Below are positions 37,037 to 44,948 of a stretch of 64,000 nt of DNA, one piece after another. The DNA comes from Streptomyces gardneri (GTDB lineage: Bacteria; Actinomycetota; Actinomycetes; Streptomycetales; Streptomycetaceae): positions 124,001 to 188,000 of the forward strand of contig NZ_BJMN01000007.1 in assembly GCF_006539185.1 (NCBI RefSeq), written 5' to 3'. Made by a program: the position numbers and the translations under genes. The notes beneath the pieces were generated by a model, which was not told where the DNA came from, did no database searches, and saw nothing but the letters and a program-made list of their open reading frames with translations. How positions within the stretch are numbered: position 1 is the stretch's first letter; each line of letters opens with the position of its first letter.

Positions 37037-37114
37037 CATGCGGCTTTCGTCCCCCCGTGCGAGGCTGAGGGCATACGGACCACAGTCCGAGACCCCTTCA
37101 TGGGAGGCACGATC

Positions 37115-37285
37115 GTGGGCAAGAAACAGACCCGGACCAACCGAGGCGCCCGTACCGGCGGTCATGAGCACCGCACCGAGGCGGCCGCGAAGGAAAAGAC
37201 GGCGGCGACCCCCACGAGAGAGCCCCAGATGCCCCTCGTGGAGCACGCGTCCCACCGCAAGGAACGGAAGTTCGGCCACAACTGA
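37115..37285 (+). CDS. small basic protein of unknown function
   Basis: A 56-residue hydrophilic protein (from GTG at 37115) with many Lys, Arg, His, Thr and Glu and no hydrophobic segment, so probably disordered in solution. GGGAGG lies 7 bases before the GTG; an ATG at 37100 would leave that site inside the gene. I do not recognise the family beyond its similarity in style to small conserved actinomycete proteins. A strong hairpin lies about 100 bases downstream. Confidence 0.6.
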   Translation: MGKKQTRTNRGARTGGHEHRTEAAAKEKTAATPTREPQMPLVEHASHRKERKFGHN

Positions 37286-37388
37286 GGCCCGGACGCAGCC
37301 GACGCCGAAGCGCGGCTGACGCCAAGGGGCAACCGAGGCCGGCGCACACCTGAGGCCAGGCCTCCACCCAGGCCAGGGGATCGCACGA

Positions 37389-37421
37389 ACGGGCCCGGCG
37401 CCGTGACGGCACCGGGCCCGT
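37389..37421. terminator. bidirectional hairpin terminator
   Basis: Ten-base outer arms (ACGGGCCCGG and CCGGGCCCGT) and an inner stem GCCG-TGA-CGGC, with one mismatch between them. It lies between the small basic protein gene and the convergent flotillin gene. Confidence 0.8.
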
Positions 37422-37468
37422 CGCGCGGGGCCGACCGCATCGGCCGACCCGCGCACTCACTCACCGCG

Positions 37469-37580
37469 TCGGCCACACCATGTCGGCTGCACCGCGTCGG
37501 CTACTCCGTGTCGACGACTCCGTGTCGGGTAATCCGTGTCGACCGCTCCGCTTCGGCTACCCCGTGGCGACTACTCCGCA
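37469..37580. repeat. 14-base tandem repeat, eight copies
   Basis: Eight imperfect copies of a 14-base unit close to TCGGCTACTCCGTG. The array lies downstream of the flotillin gene and its last copy reaches into the flotillin stop codon (37571). It has no hairpin potential of its own and no obvious frame. It could vary in copy number. Confidence 0.8.
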
Positions 37581-38980
37581 TCGCCGACCGTGATCTCCAC
37601 GCTCTCCTCCGACCGCGGAGCCGGCGGCACCCCGCCCAGCCGCTCCGGCGCGCCCGGGTTCATCGTGGAGAGCAGCTGCCGGGCCAGACCGAGACCGGTC
37701 CCGCCCATGGTCAGCGCCTTGGCGAAGACGTCCGCCATCCCGTCGGCGCCGTTCAGCAGCACCATCTGGTCGACGTTCCCGAAGGCGGACGCGCCGGCCG
37801 AAACGATCTCCGGCCACTTCTCCGCCAGCTGCTGGGCGACGACGGCCTCCTGGTTCTCGGCGAGCGCCGCCGCACGCGCCTTGATCGACTCGGCCTCCGC
37901 CAGACCCTTCGCCCGCGTCGCCTCGGCGACGGCGAGCCCCTTCGCGTGCTGCGCCGCCGCCTCCGCCTCACCGGTGAGCCGGGTCGCCGTCGCCTTGGCC
38001 GCGCTCGCCAGCTCGGTCTCCTTCGCATCGGCCTCGGCCGCCGAGATCCGGGCGTCGCGCTCGGCCGCGGCCAGCGTCCGGGTCTCGTACGCCATGGCGT
38101 CGGCCGGCTTGCGGACCTCCGCCTGGAGCTGCTGCTCCTTGCGATGGCCCTCCAGCTCGGCCACCCGGGTCTCCTGGACCACGACCTCCTGGCGCGAGGC
38201 CGCCTCGGCCAGCGGGCCGGCCTGCCGGGCCTTCGCGGATGCCTGGTCCCGTTCGGCCTGGTAGCCCGCCTGGAGGATCTCGCTGTCCCGGGTCGCCTCC
38301 GACATGCGCGCCGCGGCCTGCTGCTCGGCCTCGGTCGCCCGCCGGTTCGCCTCCGCCTGCGCGATCCGCGCGTCCCGCTGGACGGCGGCGGCGTGCGGGG
38401 CGGCCAGGTTCTTGATGTACCCGGTCGGGTCCTCGATCTCGTGGATCTGCAGCGAGTCGACGATCAGACCGAGCTTCTCCATCTCCGTGCCACAGGCCGA
38501 ACGCGCCTGCCCGGTCAGCTTCTCCCGGTCACGGATCATGTCCTCCACGGTCAATCCGCCGACGATGGCGCGGAGATGACCGGCGAAGACGATGTGCACC
38601 CGCTCCGACATCAGCTTCTGCTGGTCGAGGAAGCGGCGGGCGGCGTTGGCGATCGACACGAAGTCGTCACCCACCTTGAAGATCACCACACCGCGGACCT
38701 TGAGCGGAATGCCCTGGTGGGTGACGCACTCGACGGACAGCTGCGTCTCGTTGAGGTCGAGCGAGAGCTTGCGCACCGCCTGGACGCCGGGCATCACGAG
38801 GGTGCCGCGACCGGTGACGATCCGGAACCCCATCCCCGCGCCGAGACCCTCGTTCTTGTGGTTGGAACCGGAGATGATCAGCGCCTCGTTGGGTTCCGCG
38901 ACGCGCCACATCATCTTGAAGACGACGATCAGAAGGACGAAGGCGCCGACGACGACGCCCGCCAGAATGCCGATGCCCAT
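37571..38980 (-). CDS. flotillin-like SPFH domain protein
   Basis: A 469-residue membrane scaffold protein. Residues 1-25 are a hydrophobic anchor (ILAGVVVGAFVLLIVVF). The SPFH domain follows (about 30-200, for example VEPNEALIISG-like and VECVTHQGIPLKVRGVVIFK). From about 210 to 420 there is a long Ala/Glu-rich coiled coil with repeats such as EAEAAAQHAKG, typical of flotillins. The ATG at 38980 is preceded by GGGGGAA. Flotillins organise ordered membrane regions and usually pair with NfeD proteins; the small gene just upstream encodes an NfeD-like domain. Confidence 0.92.
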   Translation of the reverse strand: MGIGILAGVVVGAFVLLIVVFKMMWRVAEPNEALIISGSNHKNEGLGAGMGFRIVTGRGTLVMPGVQAVRKLSLDLNETQLSVECVTHQGIPLKVRGVVIFKVGDDFVSIANAARRFLDQQKLMSERVHIVFAGHLRAIVGGLTVEDMIRDREKLTGQARSACGTEMEKLGLIVDSLQIHEIEDPTGYIKNLAAPHAAAVQRDARIAQAEANRRATEAEQQAAARMSEATRDSEILQAGYQAERDQASAKARQAGPLAEAASRQEVVVQETRVAELEGHRKEQQLQAEVRKPADAMAYETRTLAAAERDARISAAEADAKETELASAAKATATRLTGEAEAAAQHAKGLAVAEATRAKGLAEAESIKARAAALAENQEAVVAQQLAEKWPEIVSAGASAFGNVDQMVLLNGADGMADVFAKALTMGGTGLGLARQLLSTMNPGAPERLGGVPPAPRSEESVEITVGDAE

Positions 38981-39061
38981 GGGCAGTTCCCCCTTCACCG
39001 GAGCCGTGCGGATCCGGTGAAGGGAGTGTGCGCCCGTCCCGGGCGCCACTCAACGGTCCGG

Positions 39062-39292
39062 TCAACTGTCGTACGCGGCTGTGACATAGACGGTGCGTGG
39101 AGGGAGATGTTCCATGACCATCACCACCGTCCCCGTCTCGATCCGCTCCTTCGGGGACGCGGGATAGGCGAGGAAGTGCTCGGCGCCGCCCCGGATCCGG
39201 ACGATCACCTCGCCGACGAGGCCGGGCCCGATCACGCCGGTCACCCGGCCCAGCAGGCCCACCATCGAGGAGTCCATCGACGCTTCGTCCAT
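39062..39292 (-). CDS. small NfeD-like OB-fold protein
   Basis: A protein of about 76 residues consisting of one beta-rich domain (GRVTGVIGPGLVGEVIVRI, then GTVVMVMEHLPPRTVYVTAAY). This pattern matches the soluble OB-fold of NfeD proteins, without their membrane helices. It lies 80 bases upstream of the flotillin gene on the same strand, which is the usual NfeD-flotillin pairing. Several Met codons (39292, 39277, 39265) could be the start, and none has a strong ribosome binding site. Confidence 0.72.
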   Translation of the reverse strand: MDEASMDSSMVGLLGRVTGVIGPGLVGEVIVRIRGGAEHFLAYPASPKERIETGTVVMVMEHLPPRTVYVTAAYDS

Positions 39293-39306
39293 GGATCAAC
39301 GGTACG

Positions 39307-40014
39307 TCAGATCCAGCCGTCCAGCGCGGACATGAACCCGTCGAAGTCGTCCCGGTGGATCGTGTGACCGGCACCCGCGACGGTGCGGAGGGTGAAGCCG
39401 CGACCCTCCAGCATCGCGGCGTCACCGGCGGGGATCAGCGCGCTCGGATCGGCGAGGGTGACGAGGGAGGGGACCACGGGGTGCGCCGGCCACATGTCCG
39501 TACCGACGACGTCGACCAGGCCGTACGCCGACCGCTCGTCCCAGACGCGTACCGACTCCATCTCGGTGTCGAGGTCGTCGTCCGACCAGCCCGGGTTGAA
39601 CTCCTTCACGAAGTCCCTGGAAAGGGACTTGCCCCGGACGAAGAGCTCCGGCACGTATCCGAAGGGGCCGCTCTTCAGATGCCATGCGGGGTCCGAGTAC
39701 ACCGCGCGGGCCGGCTTCAGCCGCTCCACGGCCCGCGCCAGGGCGAGCCCGCCGAGCGAGTGCCCGACGGCCAGGTCGGCGCCGGCCGGGAGAGTCTCGA
39801 CGAGGTCGTCGGCGTAGTCCTCCGGCCGGTACTCCTCGGGCCCCGCCGCCCGGGCGCTCGCCCCGTGCCCCCGCAGGTCCACGGCCATGACCCGGTAGCC
39901 CCGCGAGGCGAGGGCCGGCCCGACCCGTCGCCAGGTGCGGTGGTCGGCCATGAGGCCGTGGACGAGCAGGGCTGTCCGGTCACCGGATCCCCATGTGGTG
40001 GTGTGCAGACGCAC
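39307..40014 (-). CDS. alpha/beta hydrolase
   Basis: A 235-residue hydrolase with the full alpha/beta fold. The oxyanion segment is LLVHGLMADHRTW, the nucleophile Ser is in VGHSLGGLAL, and the catalytic His is in AGAGHTIHRDDFDGF. The GTG start at 40014 has AGGAGAGG 7 bases upstream. There is no signal peptide. The substrate cannot be predicted. It ends 15 bases before the NfeD-like gene, so the three genes may form one unit. Confidence 0.88.
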   Translation of the reverse strand: MRLHTTTWGSGDRTALLVHGLMADHRTWRRVGPALASRGYRVMAVDLRGHGASARAAGPEEYRPEDYADDLVETLPAGADLAVGHSLGGLALARAVERLKPARAVYSDPAWHLKSGPFGYVPELFVRGKSLSRDFVKEFNPGWSDDDLDTEMESVRVWDERSAYGLVDVVGTDMWPAHPVVPSLVTLADPSALIPAGDAAMLEGRGFTLRTVAGAGHTIHRDDFDGFMSALDGWI

Positions 40015-40058
40015 GGTGCTGCCTCTCCTGGTGGTGCGACGGGTACGGGGGTGCCCGG

Positions 40059-40089
40059 CGGATCAGGGGCATCGACAGCCCCTGATCCG
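40059..40089. terminator. hairpin terminator after the MFS gene
   Basis: A perfect 12-base stem (CGGATCAGGGGC with GCCCCTGATCCG) around a 7-base loop. Further complementary sequence lies outside (GGGGGTG and CACCCCC). It ends the MFS transporter message on the minus strand. Confidence 0.8.
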
Positions 40090-40121
40090 ACCGGACACCC
40101 CCGGGCGGCACCGACCGTCGG

Positions 40122-41405
40122 TCAGCGCACGCCGCGGATGGGGCGCACGGCGAGCGCGCCGAGCACCGACAGTACGGCCGCCACGAGGAACAGGGCCGTG
40201 TATCCGCCACCGCTCAGCGAGACGATGAGCGAGGCCACGAACGGGGCGATGATCTGCGGTCCGGCGTTGGCGACGTTGAGGACGCCCATGTCGCGGGCCG
40301 CGTCCTCGGCCGTGGGCAGCACCATCGTCACCAGGGCGGTGTCGACGGCCATGTAGCAGCCGAAGCCGAGGCCGTTGACGACCGAGAAGGCGAGCATCGC
40401 GGTCCAGCTGGTCGACACGGCCGGGATGACCAGGGCGACGGCGGCGAGCGCGGCCGACGCGCCCACGAAGAGCTTGCGGCGGTCGAAGCGGTCGGAGAGC
40501 CAGCCGCCGAGGACGGTGGAGACCACCATGGCGATCGCGTTGAGCGGGGTGAGGACGGCCACGGCCTCCTCGGCGGACAGTCCGGCGGGCAGCACGGTGT
40601 GGTCCTTGAGGATGTACAGCTGGAATCCGGCCACCGCGAAGTAGCCGAGGATCAACAGGGCCCGGCCGATGAACGCCCAGCGGAAGTCGTGGTGCCTGAG
40701 GGCGCTGCCGAAGGCCGCTATCTGCTGCCTGACCGGCAGGGGGGCCTTCGGGGGCATGCGCTCCTCGCGGGCGCAGGCGGTGAAGAGCACGGCCGTGCCG
40801 GCGACGATCGCGCCGAAGACGAGGTAGCCGGTGCGGTAGTCGTCGGAGAAGGCCGCGCCGACGAGGGCGCCGATCGTCGAGCCGACCGGCAGACCGAGGC
40901 CCACGGCCGCCGAGGCCTTGCCGCGCGCGCCCATCGGGACCCGGTCGGGCACCACGGAGGTGATCGCCGCCTGGTAGATGTTCATGACGGCCTGGCCGAG
41001 ACACCAGGCGATCGTGACCAGCAGGATCGTGTCGACGCTGCCGAGGAGCAGCATCACCGGGAGGGCGAGCAGTCCGCCGCCCAGGATCCAGGGGTTGCGC
41101 CGTCCGGACCGGTCCGAGAGCGCGCCCGCGACCGGGTTGAAGACGGTCGCGAAGATCGCGGATATACCGGCGACGAGGCCGAAGTTCGCCACCTTGTTCG
41201 CGGGGTCGATGTCCTCGATCTGGAGCGCGAGGAGCATCCCGGCGACGCCGACGTACAAGGCGTACATCGCCGAGTTCCCGGCGAGGAGCAGCGGCAGCAG
41301 CCCGCGCGTCGGCCGGCCGGCCGCGGGGGAGTCGGGGCCGGCCGTACCGGATGCGGGGCCGGCGGTGCCGGTTCCGGAGCCGGTTCCGGAGGAGGAAAGG
41401 GCCAC
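40122..41405 (-). CDS. major facilitator superfamily transporter
   Basis: A 427-residue transporter with 12 hydrophobic helices. The first loop has the MFS motif in the form GALSDRSGRRNPW, and the second half has GGWLSDRFDRRKLF. The GTG at 41405 has AGGAGG 6 bases upstream; the longer frame to 41570 runs into the divergent promoter. A Gly/Thr/Ser-rich N-terminal tail precedes helix 1. It is divergent from a LacI regulator with a clear operator between, so it probably imports or exports a sugar-type compound. Confidence 0.9.
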   Translation of the reverse strand: MALSSSGTGSGTGTAGPASGTAGPDSPAAGRPTRGLLPLLLAGNSAMYALYVGVAGMLLALQIEDIDPANKVANFGLVAGISAIFATVFNPVAGALSDRSGRRNPWILGGGLLALPVMLLLGSVDTILLVTIAWCLGQAVMNIYQAAITSVVPDRVPMGARGKASAAVGLGLPVGSTIGALVGAAFSDDYRTGYLVFGAIVAGTAVLFTACAREERMPPKAPLPVRQQIAAFGSALRHHDFRWAFIGRALLILGYFAVAGFQLYILKDHTVLPAGLSAEEAVAVLTPLNAIAMVVSTVLGGWLSDRFDRRKLFVGASAALAAVALVIPAVSTSWTAMLAFSVVNGLGFGCYMAVDTALVTMVLPTAEDAARDMGVLNVANAGPQIIAPFVASLIVSLSGGGYTALFLVAAVLSVLGALAVRPIRGVR

Positions 41406-41466
41406 AGTGCCCTCCTGGGAGAGATCGCCCGATGAGGGGGCGAGGAGCGGAATGAGCGAGGGGGTT

Positions 41467-41487
41467 ACACGTGTCAGTGACGCGTGT
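41467..41487. promoter_or_regulatory. probable LacI-family operator
   Basis: A 21-base inverted repeat: left arm ACACGTGTCA, central G, right arm TGACGCGTGT. The arms match at 9 of 10 positions. It lies between the divergent MFS and lacI starts, 62 bases from the first and 75 from the second. Confidence 0.65.
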
Positions 41488-41561
41488 GAGCACTGTGTAG
41501 CACTCAAATCAGGCCATCCGCCAGACCCTGTGCCGGATCGTTCTGGAAAGATGCCGGAGCG

Positions 41562-42614
41562 ATGAGCCACTCAACCGATCAGACCCCCGAACGCCCCACC
41601 GGCCACGCGGTCCCCACCAGTGCCGACGTCGCGCGCCTCGCGGGCGTCTCCCGGGCCACCGTCTCGTACGTGCTGAACAACACCTCGGCCGTCCGGATCA
41701 GCGAGCCCACCCGTCGCAGGGTGCGCGAGGCGGCCGAGGAGCTGGGATACGTCCCCCACGCGGCGGCCCGCAGCCTGCGCGCCGGCCACAGTCGGATGGT
41801 GCTGCTGCCGAGCGCCCACATCCCCGTGGGACCGCTCTACAGCCAGTTCTTCAACGATCTCCAGTGGGAGCTGCGGCGCCTCGACTACACGGTGGTGCAG
41901 TACGGCAGCGTCGGCCTGAAGCCCGACGAGGCGGCCCGCGCCTGGGCCGAGCTGCGGCCGGTCGCCGTGGTCTCGCTCGGCGAGGTCGAGCTCACGGAGC
42001 AGGCGGTCGAGCTCCTCAAGCGCTCCGGGGCCCGCGCGGTGATCACGCTCGGCACGCAGCAGGTCCCGGGCACCCACTCCCTCGCCATGGACCAGGGCCG
42101 GATCGGCGAGGTCGCCACCGCCCACCTGATCGAGAGCGGCCGGCGCCGGATCGGCGTCGTCGTCCCGGAGGAACCGGGCCTCGGGATGTTCTCGCGGCCC
42201 CGCCTGGAAGGCGCGCGGCGCGCGGCCGAGAGCGCCGGCACCGGGGCCGCCGCCGGCGCCACCGTCGTCCCCCTGCCCCTGCGGTACGACGAGGAGTCCG
42301 CGGACGAACTGGCCGGGCGGTGGCGCGAGCTGGGCCTCGACGCCGTGTTCGCCTACAACGACGAGTACGCGATGCTCCTCATGCGGGCGCTCCAGGACGC
42401 CGGGATCTCCGTACCGGAGGAGACCGCCGTCGTCGGCGCCGACGACCTGCTGCTCGGCCGGCTGCTGCGGCCGCGGCTGAGCACCGTCCACATCGACATG
42501 GTCCTCGGCCGCGAGCTGGCCGAGCTGGTCGACCAGGCCGTGCGGGACGCGGACACCCCGCCCCGCTCCCGCCGCCTCCTCGACTCGCGGGTCGTCCGGC
42601 GGGAGTCCAGCTGA
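41562..42614 (+). CDS. LacI-family transcriptional regulator
   Basis: A 350-residue repressor. The N-terminal helix-turn-helix is SADVARLAGVSRATVSYVLN, followed by the hinge region ELGYVPHAAARSLRAG. The C-terminal 280 residues are a periplasmic-binding-like effector domain (for example VFAYNDEYAMLLMRAL and AVVGADDLLLGRLLRPRLST). It is divergent from an MFS transporter, and the palindrome between them is the likely binding site for both control and autoregulation. Confidence 0.92.
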   Translation: MSHSTDQTPERPTGHAVPTSADVARLAGVSRATVSYVLNNTSAVRISEPTRRRVREAAEELGYVPHAAARSLRAGHSRMVLLPSAHIPVGPLYSQFFNDLQWELRRLDYTVVQYGSVGLKPDEAARAWAELRPVAVVSLGEVELTEQAVELLKRSGARAVITLGTQQVPGTHSLAMDQGRIGEVATAHLIESGRRRIGVVVPEEPGLGMFSRPRLEGARRAAESAGTGAAAGATVVPLPLRYDEESADELAGRWRELGLDAVFAYNDEYAMLLMRALQDAGISVPEETAVVGADDLLLGRLLRPRLSTVHIDMVLGRELAELVDQAVRDADTPPRSRRLLDSRVVRRESS

Positions 42615-42631
42615 GCGCTTAGCGTCGGTGC

Positions 42632-42901
42632 ATGAGCACAGTTCCGAAGCGCTTCGAGATCCTGCTGGTGTCCGAGCACGTCGAGGACCGCGGCGGCGCG
42701 TCCGTGGAGGACAGCGCGGTCCGCTCGGCCGTCGTCGAGGCCACCGGGCGACACGGCGCCTCCGGCTATCCGATCTACGAGGGACACGGCATCGTCGCCG
42801 ACATCGACCCCGAGACGCGGACGGTCGAGGCCCTGCTCGTCGACGGCCGTGAACTCGACTACGGACTCACGGCCCTCGTCCGCACGGCGGCGCGCGGCTG
42901 A
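42632..42901 (+). CDS. small conserved protein of unknown function
   Basis: An 89-residue soluble protein, acidic in the middle, with strands suggested by FEILLVSEHV and GIVADIDPETRTVEALLVDG. I do not recognise a named family. It starts 17 bases after the lacI stop. A -10-like TAGCGT ends 6 bases before the ATG and no ribosome binding site is present, so translation may be leaderless, as proposed for sdhC. Confidence 0.65.
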   Translation: MSTVPKRFEILLVSEHVEDRGGASVEDSAVRSAVVEATGRHGASGYPIYEGHGIVADIDPETRTVEALLVDGRELDYGLTALVRTAARG

Positions 42902-43148
42902 CGCGGCGCTCTCCCACGGCACACGCCACGCGCCGCACGGTCCACGGCGCACGGCGCATGACCCACGGCATCGGCATCGGCCTCGCGCCTGACCTGGCAC
43001 TCTCCCCCGCGGGCCGGTCCCGGTGCGGCTCGAAGACGCCCGTTGACACCGTGCGGCGACGGGCACAGACTCGGCGGCGCACGCCGGAGACGAAAGTCTC
43101 CACACCAGGCGAACAGAGTCGTTCCGAAGGTCACGTGGGAGAGAACCG

Positions 43149-44336
43149 ATGAGCATCCGCGACGTCTACATCGTCGACGCCGTCCGCACACCGATCGGGA
43201 AGTTCGGGGGCGCGCTCGCCGGGGTGCGCCCGGACGACCTCGCCGCCCACGTGGTGCGCGCCCTCGTCGACCGCTCGCCCGCGCTCGACCCGGCCCGCGT
43301 CGACGACGTCTACTTCGGTGACGCCAACGGCGCGGGCGAGGACAACCGCGACGTGGCCAGGATGGCCGTCCTCCTCGCCGGACTCCCCGTCAGCGTCCCC
43401 GGCGTCACCGTCAACCGCCTCTGCGGCTCCGGCATGGAGGCCGTCATCCAGGCGGCCCGCGCCATCGCGCTGGGCGACGCCTCCGTCGCCATCGCCGGCG
43501 GCGTCGAGTCCATGTCCCGTGCCCCGTGGGTCCTGCAGAAGCCCGAGCGGGCCTTCCCCGCCGGTCACCAGCAGCTCCACTCGACGACCCTCGGCTGGCG
43601 CATGACCAACCCGAGGATGCCGGCCGAGTGGACGGTCTCCCTCGGCGAGGGCGCGGAACTCGTCGCCGACAAGCACGGCCTCACCCGCGAGCAGCAGGAC
43701 GCCTTCGCGCTCGCCAGCCACCACAAGGCCGCCGAGGCGTGGGCGAAGGGGCTGTACGACGACGAGGTCGTCCCGTACGCGGGCGTGGACCTGAGCCGCG
43801 ACGAGTGCATCCGCGACACCACCTCCATGGAGGCGCTCGCCAAGCTCAAGCCCTCCTTCCGCCCCACGGGCGGCACGGTCACGGCGGGCAACTCCTCGCC
43901 GCTCAACGACGGCGCGGCGGCCCTGCTCCTCGTGGACGAGGACGGACTGCGCGAGACGGGCCGCGAGCCGCTCGCCCGCATCCGCACGTCGGCCGTCACC
44001 GGCATCGAGCCCCAGCTCTTCGGCCTCGGCCCGGTGGCGGCCGTCCGGCGGGCCCTGGAGAAGGCGGGACGTTCCTTCGCCGATCTGACGACCTTCGAGC
44101 TCAACGAGGCCTTCGCGGCCCAGGCGCTCGGCTGCCTCGCCGAATGGCCGGAACTCGACCCCGAGATCGTGAACCCGCGAGGCGGCGCCGTCGCCATCGG
44201 CCACCCGCTGGGCGCCTCGGGCGCCCGGCTCGCCGGGTCCGTGGCGCACCAGCTCGCCGCGGCCGGCTCGGGCACGGGCCTCGCGGCGCTCTGCATCGGC
44301 GTGGGCCAGGGCCTGGCGCTGGTCCTGGAGCGCTGA
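43149..44336 (+). CDS. thiolase (acetyl-CoA acyltransferase)
   Basis: A 395-residue degradative-type thiolase that cleaves 3-oxoacyl-CoA or condenses acyl-CoAs. The acyl-accepting Cys is in NRLCGSGMEA (about 92). The catalytic His and second Cys are in GHPLGASG and LCIGVGQG, with FELNEAFAAQAL between. The sequence style (VYIVDAVRTPIGKFGGALA) is close to PcaF/FadA proteins, including 3-oxoadipyl-CoA thiolases, but no pca genes are nearby. GGGAGAG precedes the ATG. It is a single transcription unit closed by a strong hairpin. Confidence 0.92.
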   Translation: MSIRDVYIVDAVRTPIGKFGGALAGVRPDDLAAHVVRALVDRSPALDPARVDDVYFGDANGAGEDNRDVARMAVLLAGLPVSVPGVTVNRLCGSGMEAVIQAARAIALGDASVAIAGGVESMSRAPWVLQKPERAFPAGHQQLHSTTLGWRMTNPRMPAEWTVSLGEGAELVADKHGLTREQQDAFALASHHKAAEAWAKGLYDDEVVPYAGVDLSRDECIRDTTSMEALAKLKPSFRPTGGTVTAGNSSPLNDGAAALLLVDEDGLRETGREPLARIRTSAVTGIEPQLFGLGPVAAVRRALEKAGRSFADLTTFELNEAFAAQALGCLAEWPELDPEIVNPRGGAVAIGHPLGASGARLAGSVAHQLAAAGSGTGLAALCIGVGQGLALVLER

Positions 44337-44416
44337 GCCCACGCACGTACGCACGCATGGACGCGTGTGCCGAGCCGCGCACGCCCGTGCCGGGCTGAGC
44401 CCGCGCGCGTACGCGA

Positions 44417-44447
44417 GAGGGGTACGGGAGACTCTCCCGTACCCCTC
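44417..44447. terminator. bidirectional terminator, thiolase and thioredoxin genes
   Basis: A perfect 13-base stem (GAGGGGTACGGGA with TCCCGTACCCCTC) around a 5-base loop, between two convergent genes. Confidence 0.85.
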
Positions 44448-44467
44448 ATCGTCCCGTCGTCACGGGG

Positions 44468-44833
44468 TCACTGCTGCTGAGCGGCCTCCACGGACTTGCG
44501 GACCTCGTCCATGTCCAGCTTGCGGGCCTGCCCGATGACGTCCTCCAGGGCGGCCTCCGGCAGGGCGCCCGGCTGCGCGAAGACGGCCACGTTGTCCCGG
44601 ACGATCATCAGCGTCGGGATCGAGCGGATCTCGAAGGCGGCGGCCAGCTCCTGCTGGGCCTCGGTGTCCACCTTCGCGAAGACCAGGTCCTGGTGCCGCT
44701 CGGACGCGGCCTCGAAGACCGGGGCGAACTGACGGCAGGGACCGCACCACGAAGCCCAGAAGTCGATCAGGACGAAACCGTTCCCGCTCACGATCTCGTC
44801 GAAGTTGTCCTTGGTGAGCTCTACGGTGCTCAT
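44468..44833 (-). CDS. trxA: thioredoxin
   Basis: A 121-residue thioredoxin with the redox motif WCGPC in FWASWCGPCRQF and the cis-proline region IRSIPTLMIV. It is slightly longer than the standard 105-110 residues because of an acidic helical C-terminal extension (MDEVRKSVEAAQQQ). AGGTAGGCAGGT precedes the ATG. It is divergent from a flavin disulfide oxidoreductase, which suggests a shared redox context. A typical thioredoxin reductase is not adjacent. Confidence 0.95.
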   Translation of the reverse strand: MSTVELTKDNFDEIVSGNGFVLIDFWASWCGPCRQFAPVFEAASERHQDLVFAKVDTEAQQELAAAFEIRSIPTLMIVRDNVAVFAQPGALPEAALEDVIGQARKLDMDEVRKSVEAAQQQ

Positions 44834-44948
44834 ACCTGCCTACCTTTCGGGGTCTCCTGGCGGTGTCCTCACGGTCCCCTGGGGACTCGCCCGGCACAAC
44901 GGCGTATCGAGCCGCGCTATTCCGGGCCCCTGCCAGCAGACTGGGATC

